The notes beneath the pieces were generated by a model. That model was given only the letters and a program-made list of their open reading frames with translations. It was not told where the DNA came from and made no database searches. Of a stretch of DNA of 64,000 nt, positions 56,996 to 64,000 are shown one piece after another. Within the stretch, counting starts at the first letter, position 1. Each line of letters opens with the position of its first letter. Location: NCBI GenBank assembly GCA_963921825.1, contig OY997589.1, forward strand, positions 23,581,482 to 23,645,481, given 5' to 3'. The position numbers and the translations under genes are program-made. This DNA comes from Erodium maritimum (Eukaryota > Streptophyta > Magnoliopsida > Geraniales > Geraniaceae).

Positions 56996-58768
56996 GTGAC
57001 GGGAGACGTCACGGCTCCGTGACGGCGTCAGTCACGACTCCGTAAGGAGAACCGTGACGGCGTGGACCACGGATCCGTGACCAGATCCGTGGCAGAGTCC
57101 ATCGAAGATCCGTGACCCGAACCGTGACAGACCTGATTTGGCCCCTTTTGGGTCCATTTCGTTGAATTTCGAGTAATTGGGACGGTTATCTATAACTAAG
57201 TCCTCTTAGGGTTAATTGGGAGTGTTTTCCTCTTTTAACCTGTGTGAATTACTCTTGATTCTCGGTTTGTTTTGTGATCCAAGGCTTTGGACCCGAGCGT
57301 GACGGAGGAGGAGACCCTTGGATCTCGTGAAGTGGAAGAGGAAGCTAGCCAGGTCGTCAGCAGCTAGGAGTTGAGAGTTGATTACTTTTGAGGTAGGGAA
57401 AGTAGCGAATACCGGTTTAATTGCGAAAAGTTACTAGTATGCTTTTAAGATAATAATAATAACCGGAAAGGTCCTAGTTTGCATATAGGATGTGATTCAC
57501 TAGAATAACCGCCTTTAATTACGATAATAAACGAAATAGTCTTAGTTTGCATATATGATGCGATTCACTAGAATAACCGCTCTCAATTAATGGAAAATTG
57601 CCGTGCTGGTAGAAAGGCCATGTCGAGCCTTAGGGTTGCGTGTTGATTGTGATGCCATGAGCTATGATTGAGATGCATGATGCTTGTTGTAGCCGTTGAT
57701 TAGATTGAGAGTCATAATAAGATATACTCGGTGTAGCATGTTGTTGCTATGTTTGGGAAAGTGTGCCATGCGTGATTTGATGTGAACCATTGATTGTGAT
57801 ATGATCGGGTGAGTGATAGACCGATATGTGTGTTCTGGTGAGTTGGCTCGGTTGGTATACCGTGGTCGAACTATGGCATTATGATGCGTGTTATGCTCTT
57901 GATGTGTGTTCCAAGAGGAGGTGTAACCGGTGTGATACCTACACCGAGGGATAGTTCTGGTGTAGGGTATCGAAGCCAAGGATGGCGTGATCAGTACCCG
58001 ATGACTTGTGGTCCGGGACGACGTCCAACCGAGGTGTGTGCCGGTCCGGTACGTATGGTGAGTAATGCCCCGAGTCTGTGTGTCGGGAAGACATCTGACT
58101 GAATGTATTGCCGGCCGGGGATGTTACCCCGAGTCTCAGTGACGGGAAGATATCGGGACCGAATCTGTGTGGTCTGGTACGTTATAAGTGGTTGTGTGCA
58201 TTCGGTGATGTTGGAAACTGCTGTACGGGACATGTGTTTGTTCTGCCGTGTGTTCTATGTTTGCTGATCGGTTGTGTGCATTGTTTAAGTGTGATTATGG
58301 TCTTGTGAGAGTGATTAATGGTTGGTAACTTCCCGAGGACGTTGTTAGTAGTTATGCTTAACTTCCCGAGGACGTTGTTAGTGGTTATGCTTTGCTAGTA
58401 TGCCCTAATTGGACGGTTACTCGTGGTGGTGAACGGATGTTCATAACCTTAACTATTTTTCCTACTGAGCGAAAGCTCACCCCCTTACTTGTTGCTTTTT
58501 TTCAGGACTTGAGCGGGACGTGTGCTAGCGGGATTCTCGGCGCTTGGGAGCTAGCGAGGGTCTTTTTTAGCTGTCTAGAGACGTACTGTTATTTTGAACT
58601 AAACACTTTTTTTGATGGTTTTTATGAGCTGTTGACTCTTTTTATCGGATATTTGGATTTCGGAGCTTTATGTTTAAAACTTATCTTATTTCAATTGCTT
58701 TATTTAATTATTGTTTTAAGCTCATGTCTCGAGTCCGATCAAAATCGGATTTGGGGCGTGACAATCTC

Positions 58769-59218
58769 TGTCCCCCAATGGAACCCCGTCGTACCAGACG
58801 GCAAACCTTGCCTGATACCCAGAAAATCGCCCCGTCCCGCTCTGGGTCGAGGCCCCGCCACTGGCGTCCTTCGTAACAGACCCCTCCGGTACTCCATAAG
58901 GTGGCCCTGCGTATACCGGCCATCCGACTCCCCAGTTCTCAACCGGTCCCCGTCCTCTCTGCTCGCCGAGAAGGTGATCGGCTGCTCTAGCCCGAACCCG
59001 TCCTCCTTTCTCTCAAGGATCGACATGGTTGCTTCAGAATCCGATGATGGATCCGATGCCGAGTGGATTGACTCCACCGGCTTCGCACTAGTTTCTCCCA
59101 CATGTGAGTGTTGATCGGCGACCACTTGATCCTCTATTATTGACTTTCTCCGAACTTCGCAAAACTTCTCTCTCTAGGATTAGAGGAGGTTGACTGCGCG
59201 TTTCAAGTAATACAGTTT
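58769..59218 (-). pseudogene. LINE ORF1, 5' portion
   Basis: The minus frame 59,125-58,739 reads HSASDPSSDSEATMSILERK and RAGRGDFLGIRQGLPSG, an acidic then Gly/Arg-rich N-terminal region resembling that of the ORF1 at 40,300-41,425. Its 5' sequence with CTAATCCTAGAGAGAGAAG matches the 5' end of the 41,4xx element (CTAGAGAGAAG). It continues at 53,684 after removal of the LTR nest. Confidence 0.65.
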
Positions 59219-59399
59219 ATAAACAACATATTTTTAATCACATCAGTATCAAATGTAAAATGTTATTGAAGGCACTGCGCGAATACCCTAGTTTATATGA
59301 TTCAATATTCCCATTTAAAAAATTGATTGATTCACAAAACCAATCTTAATACATTCTATGTATGTGAACATTTTTCGTTTCGGTATGAAGATCATGCTT
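59219..59399. repeat. Right copy of the ~180-bp direct repeat
   Basis: Partner of 51,939-52,117. It lies about 150 bp upstream of the ubiquitin-like gene, so the insertion nest split that gene's upstream region. Confidence 0.9.
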
Positions 59400-59546
59400 G
59401 GTGCACTAGTATAACACTTGTTCGGAATGCATGACAAGTGACCTTATAAAACCAATGACAGTGATTACAAATTTACAAGCACTGTACTCACCATGTATAT
59501 ATCTTGATAACCCAATAATAGTTTCTTCGCCATCACAACCGGAAAT

Positions 59547-60031
59547 ATGAATGACACAATAGAGTTGATGATCGATGGAGGGCAGGTGACGACCACCATT
59601 ACCATGTCGAGAAACGCTACAGTTGGTGAACTCAAGGACGCGATCTGGAACCAGATGGGTGTGAAAGTTGCAAGACAGACTCTTTATTCTGCATATGAGG
59701 TGCAGATGAGTGACGCGGAGACTATTGGCAACTACTACGAGGCGGAGAGAGAAGGCGGTACCGTCAGGCTCTGCCGCCGGGTACTGAATTCTGGGTGGTG
59801 GTGGCTGGACCTGGACCCGACAACGAGGTACAGTTGTTGGTGAAAGAAACTGATACTGTGTTGCAGCTGAAACGACGGATCGAAGAGGATCTCAAGGAAA
59901 GGGAGGTGTTCGGTAATATACGTCACCTAGACATTGAGCTGACAATGGAGGGAACGACGTTGGAAAATAATAGACCACTCTCTGCGTACCATCTTGACCA
60001 GGGATCGTGCTTGGACGCCAACTTTTATTAG
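59547..60031 (+). pseudogene. Tandem ubiquitin-like protein gene with a frameshift between the domains
   Basis: From the ATG at 59,547 the first ubiquitin-like fold runs about 75 codons (IELMIDGGQVTTTITMSRNA, VGELKDAIWNQMGVKVARQ, GGTVRLCRR). The second fold lies in a different frame (about 59,786-60,031: NEVQLLVKETDTVLQLKRRI, HLDIELTMEGTTLENNRPLS, LDQGSCLDANFY, stop at 60,029-60,031). Read in its own frame, the stretch before domain 2 is PPGTEFWVVVAGPG, which is protein-like, so a one-base indel near 59,770-59,785 is likely. As it stands the product ends after 98 residues. No C-terminal GG is present, so it would not be a conjugating ubiquitin. No intron is evident, which fits a retrocopy or a small intronless family member. 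Confidence 0.75.
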
Positions 60032-60260
60032 CTAATAATGGGTACCGTTGTTTTATCTTAGTAATATTTAGTCGTTGTGTCCGAGTAAACTTGGTATGAT
60101 ATGATTCTCTTCAATAACACTTAATTATGTTGTTTTTTGTTTTCTAACATATGAATACACAAATAGATTAACAAGCATCACATAGATCATTCCATCCAGA
60201 CGGGGTTGTTTTTTGAACAAAATGATCATTTTGAGATGTCAAGTTTTCAAAAATAAAAAA

Positions 60261-60888
60261 GGGTAATTCTTTTTTAGTTACTAAAACTTTCGGGTTTCGC
60301 TTTTGGTACCTTACATGTTTTTTGTGCCACTTCAGTACCATAAATCTTCATTATTCCATTTTTGTATCCTCCGTTAACTTTTCATCTATTTTTTAACAGA
60401 AAATCGCATGTGCATGGCACATGACTTCAATTTTTTTTAAATTCCAAAATTACCCTTATCACATTTAAACCCTGCAATTTTTTTGAATTAATTTAATTAC
60501 TAAAATGATTATTATAAACAAAGAAACTTTTAAAAACATAAATAAAAGTTAAAATAAAATATGAAAATAAAATAATAAATAATAAATAAAAAATAATTAA
60601 TAAATTGATTTTTAGATAAAAATAAAATATAAGAAACTAAGATAAAACTGATTTTAGATAAAAATTTCTTTTTTTTATGAACATCAATGACATTAGTTTG
60701 AAATTTTGATTGTTAATGAGGGGCATTATGGTCATTTTATATGTCTTGGATGGAAAATCAGATGGAAAGTTAACGGCGGGTACTAAAATGGAATAAATAA
60801 AGATTTAGGGTACTAAGGAAGCACAAAAAACATTTAGGGTACTAAAAACAAAATCCGAAAGTTCTAGGGTATTAAAAAGGAATTACCC
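60261..60888. mobile_element. Long-TIR fold-back element, about 630 bp
   Basis: The left arm GGGTAATTCTTTTTTAGTTACTAAA... and right arm ...TTTAGGGTACTAA...GGAATTACCC are inverted copies for at least 130 bp. An AAAATAAAA string lies close to both ends and could be a degraded 9-bp TSD. The AT-rich centre has no gene. Probably a Mutator-like non-autonomous element. Confidence 0.75.
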
Positions 60889-61315
60889 CAAAATAAAACC
60901 ATGCATACTCCCAATTTTTTCTATTTGCTTTTTAAGAGATATTTTAAATCGAATTGTCACGACAAAATCTATTGAAAATCACTCTTATCCTAAAATTCAT
61001 GATAACTCGTCTAGGCCAACACACCAAGGATCTACCATTCACCATAATATCAGGTCATCACCTCCAAAAACATGCACAACTCATCATTCCTCATACAAGT
61101 AAGGGCATCATTGTAATAGCAACGCACCACGTGGGCAAGTGTCCATTTTTTTCTTGACCAATTAACTAATTTAATCATTTCTGCTTCGTTCGAACTTTGA
61201 TTAGCTTCGTTCTTGTGCCAATATTTTTAATTTTCCAAAGGTTATCTATTAAGATCAGTGATAAATATATTTTAAATTACAATTTCTTTTTTATATCACG
61301 GTGATAAAACAAGTG

Positions 61316-61655
61316 CTGATTTTTTTTTGGACTAGCGCAAAAATCTTATTGAAAGGTCAATATCCAAGAAGGAGAAAGCCAAAAAGGACCACGATTACAA
61401 AATCTCCACAAAGGAGCAAACAAAGAATGAATCCCCAAAAGAAAAAGATCCAAAACAAGGCCAAAACACTAACCCAAAACAACCAACCATCACATATCGT
61501 CAACCAAGACCTACACTTCCTCATACCACTCGCTATCCGAATTCGGATCGTTAGAAGCCTTATGTTCCTGATTGAGGGCCCAGGTCTTGGATATGGTATT
61601 ATAAGTGCGAGGGACATCCGGAGGAGGTACTGAATTGGATTTAGACCATCACATG
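61316..61655 (-). mobile_element. 5'-truncated LINE 3' end
   Basis: The minus strand reads a LINE 3' UTR ending CAATAAGATTTTTGCGC...(A)n at about 61,318-61,326; it resembles the reverse of 17,520-17,853. A candidate TSD is AACAAGTGCTGA / AACTAGTGCTAA on the two sides. Confidence 0.7.
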
Positions 61656-61781
61656 ATATAACTAGTGCTAATAATTTTCACTAATAAATTTTTCATACAA
61701 GAGTGATAAACCTAGTGTTTAGTATTGATAAAAAACATGTGGTGGGATAATAAAACACGTGTGACGAGGTGATTAAAATCA

Positions 61782-62394
61782 ATCCTTTTTCTTGGGAGGT
61801 GTGGTGCAAGATGTTTTTATGGTGGAGGATTGTTGGTCCCATGCCATGTTCAGTTGCGGCAAGTTTGTTGTGGTGGAAGGGCCTTGGATCCGGTTGGTGG
61901 TGGTCGGGGTGGGTTCGGGTGGGTTACCTCACGTTATGGCATGTTTGGTTGGTACAGAATGGGGCTGCTTTTAACTCGGTGATGGTTTCTGTTGACGAGG
62001 TGGTAATGAAGGTCTAACACTACTCTTTTGGTTTGTTTTGGAATTCGGGCTCTTTTTGTCAAGGAATCACTTTTCAAGAGTGGTCGAGGGATCCCAGCTG
62101 GTGCTTGGCCAAGAGTAGGAGTTTGAGGAAGGCGGGACGGGCGGGAACGGCGTTGGGAGCTTGAGGCCGATTGGGGCCTTTTTTCTGTTTTTTGTGTTTT
62201 TTCCCTGTTTTTCCCGAGTTGTTGTAAGGGACTGGTTTGGGGGTAAGGACTGTTTGGGACTGTTTTTGGTTTTTCTCTTGTAGCCGTTTTGGTTTTGGTG
62301 GAAAGGCCCTCACTTTGTGGGTCGTTTCTCTTGCTTCGTTTCTAACTCTTATAGAACGAATGCTTAATAAATCCTTCGCTTATCAAAAAAAAAA
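61782..62394 (+). mobile_element. 5'-truncated LINE with ORF2 C-terminus, 10-bp TSD
   Basis: Perfect ATTAAAATCA repeats at 61,772-61,781 and 62,395-62,404 and a poly-A at 62,385-62,394. The plus strand reads, with frame changes, the C-terminal end of L1 ORF2 (FSWEVWCKMF, LWHVWLVQNGAAFNSVMVSV, EVVMKV), then FQEWSRDPSWCLAKSRSLRK-like sequence. It is a fragment without reverse transcriptase. Confidence 0.85.
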
Positions 62395-62930
62395 ATTAAA
62401 ATCATGTTCAATTATAATAATGAGGTCATAAAACTAGTGTTTCGTATTGATAAAACTAGTGTTCATTGTTGATAAAAATCACTCATATATAATTTTTTTT
62501 TTGAAATCACCCGGATATAATTTTTTTTTTCGTGCTTCAAAATATATTCATTACTGGTCTTGATAGATAGCTCTTCAAAAAATAAATATTGGCACAAGTT
62601 TGAAGCTAATCGAAGTTCCAACAAAACGGAAATAATTAAATTAGTGAATTGATCAGAAAAAAATAATATTTAATTTTTACTAAAAAGCCTTTTCCACTTA
62701 CTTAAATTTACTATTTTGGTAGATACAAAGTTAACAAATCAATTACATCTTATCCCTCTATTTATATATGGACATGTTGAGTTTTCATGGTTTGTACACT
62801 ACGAGGTGGTTTCTACTGGATTTTTCCTCTATAGCCAATATGTTTAATCCATGTATTTATTTTTGGGAGAGTTGCTGAAGTGTATACATACGCATTGGAC
62901 ATGGACATAACACTATGATTGAAAAAATAG

Positions 62931-63364
62931 GGATATTTTCATCTCATTGTCCTGACTATGTGGTTTTTTTCGTCTCACTATCCTAACTATTTTTTGTGGC
63001 ACCTCACTACCCTAGAATGCCTTTTTTTTTTCTCACTTTCATACCCTAACTATTTTTCGTGGCACCTCACTACCCTATAATGCATTTTTTGTGGCACCTC
63101 ACTGCCCTATAATGCATTTTTATGACATTAAAAACTGATTTTTTAAAGAAATTTTGAAAACCAATGACATGCATTTGAAAATTTGATTGTTAGTGAGGGG
63201 TATTATGGACTTTTCAAGTGTTTTCATCCAAAAATGGATGGCAAATTGGTGGCGGGTATGAAAGTGAAAAAAAATGCATTCTAGGGTAGTGAAGTGCCAC
63301 AAAAAATAGTTAGGGTATTGAGATGAAAAAACCACATAGTTAGGAAAATGAGATGAAAATAACT
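62931..63364. mobile_element. Long-TIR fold-back element, about 430 bp
   Basis: The left arm GATATTTTCATCTCATTGTCC... and right arm ...ATGAGATGAAAATAAC are inverted for about 110 bp, with internal repeats of GTGGCACCTCACTACCCTA. It is non-coding; the minus-strand frame across it is an artefact. Its design resembles the element at 60,261-60,888 (both arms hold GGGTA/CCCTA and GTGGCAC or GTGCCAC strings). Confidence 0.7.
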
Positions 63365-64000
63365 CAAAAATATACGACCCATAAGTTACCTAGTAATTGA
63401 AAAAATTTATGCTTTGTTACAATGAACAAAAATGACTTGGTACACTGTTAAAGTTGACGTAAATTTTCATCTTATAGGTGTCCGAAACATAGGATTTAAT
63501 TTTCAAAAACCAAAAACAGTCCCAAAACCCTAAACTGCTTATTTTGCTTTCTCAACTCTAGCAACGACCAATGTTAAAGTTTTCCATTGGTGTTGCTCCA
63601 ACGTCACAAGAGTAGGAACATGCGTTGACAACTGTCAACAATTTACATAAGCGTTCTTGGTCGGTCCGAAATCATGTCTTGTCCTCTTCTATTTTTTCCC
63701 TAATAAAATTTCTCAATTTTATGCCAAAAAAACAGAAGAAAAAAATTCTTGAATGTTTCATTATACATACTTCAAAAGATTGAACAAACACTTATAGAAG
63801 ATAATTATCTATCATATTCCCCCTTTTAGGGTTCAAAAAGGGAATTAGCGCATCTCCTACTCCCTGTCCTCATTTCTAGGGACTGTTTCTTTTAGAGTGT
63901 ACATAACCACCATGTGATACCGTGTGCATGCATACATCTTAAGAAATCATGAGCAACTGGGGGAGGTCTACCTCAGTGTGGATGAAGACGATAATGACAT
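63365..64000. other. No gene recognised at the right edge
   Basis: AT-rich sequence without an open frame of note on either strand or a visible repeat boundary. Confidence 0.5.

Larger units (their letters stand above)
53690..58763 (+). mobile_element. Truncated gypsy LTR interrupted by a second LTR
   Basis: Its own sequence is 53,690-53,837 and 57,001-58,763. It ends GGGGCGTGACA and matches the LTR at 6,694 (GGAGGTTTTGGGG near 53,740; CACGGCTCCGTGA repeats; donor-like GAG|GTAGGGAAAG at 57,393; palindrome GAGCGAAAGCTC at 58,467-58,478; acceptor-like TTTTCAG at 58,505). About 760 bp of its 5' end is missing. ATCTC at 53,685-53,689 and 58,764-58,768 is a candidate 5-bp TSD in the LINE ORF1. 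Confidence 0.75.
61150..62690. mobile_element. Fold-back element with ~150-200 bp arms, carrying two LINE insertions
   Basis: The left arm (about 61,150-61,310) and right arm (about 62,460-62,690) are imperfect inverted repeats: TGATTAGCTTCGTTCTTGTGCCAATATTT on the left, AATATTGGCACAAGTTTGAAGCTAATCGAAG on the right. Between the arms are LINEs at 61,316-61,655 and 61,782-62,394 plus short ACTAGTGTT...GATAAAA repeats. Outer ends are not sharply defined. Confidence 0.65.

Overview
This is nuclear DNA of a flowering plant, almost certainly a eudicot. The evidence is intron-containing genes with GT-AG introns (a plant VPS26 with 11 coding exons and a plastid/peroxisome 6-phosphogluconolactonase ending in SKL), a plant defensin-like gene, a PIF/Harbinger transposon, Ty1/copia and Ty3/gypsy elements primed by initiator tRNA-Met, and many MITEs and LINE insertions. 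About three quarters of the window is transposon-derived; only about six loci look like host genes.

Layout. 1-9,568: Ty3/gypsy (Tekay/Del-like) remains. A minus-strand element enters from the left edge (leader, PBS, 5' LTR to about 3,529); next to it is a decayed plus-strand internal region with its 3' LTR (6,694-9,568). 9,569-21,200: decayed sequence holding a Tourist-like MITE, a 2.2-kb PIF/Harbinger element with two SANT-like pseudogenes, and LINE fragments. 21,202-27,688: the gene island, an F-box gene (+) tail-to-tail with VPS26 (-). 28,300-34,952: one minus-strand Ty1/copia element split by a gypsy 3' end with LTR (30,412-33,550). 34,977-44,524: a 294-bp tandem duplication, three minus-strand LINE-like retroposons (one with a recognisable ORF1 and no RT ORF), a defensin-like gene (-), a MITE and a fold-back element. 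45,681-47,370: plastid/peroxisomal 6-phosphogluconolactonase (-). 48,813-51,839: solo LTR. 51,939-59,399: a nest, in which a ~180-bp direct repeat brackets a LINE ORF1, which contains a hAT MITE and a truncated LTR, which itself contains a perfect solo LTR. 59,547-60,031: a tandem ubiquitin-like gene with a frameshift. 60,261-63,364: fold-back elements and two 5'-truncated LINEs.

How the genes relate. The host genes form no pathway cluster. VPS26 is a retromer subunit (endosomal sorting), the F-box protein a likely SCF adaptor, PGL an oxidative pentose-phosphate enzyme and the defensin-like gene a secreted peptide. The most unusual material is in the mobile elements. (a) All six gypsy LTR copies keep a splice-donor-like site (GTAGGGRAA), a short palindrome (GAGCGTAAGCTC-like) and a pyrimidine-tract/AG acceptor, bounding a putative 1.1-1.7-kb intron inside the LTR that carries a different minisatellite in most copies. 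(b) A set of L1-like retroposons carries target-site duplications and, where readable, ORF1 only. (c) A TIR-bounded Harbinger element carries two SANT-like genes and no transposase. (d) Direct repeats reveal a multi-level insertion nest.

All calls come from reading the sequence by eye. Boundaries given with TSDs are precise to a base or two; others are approximate.
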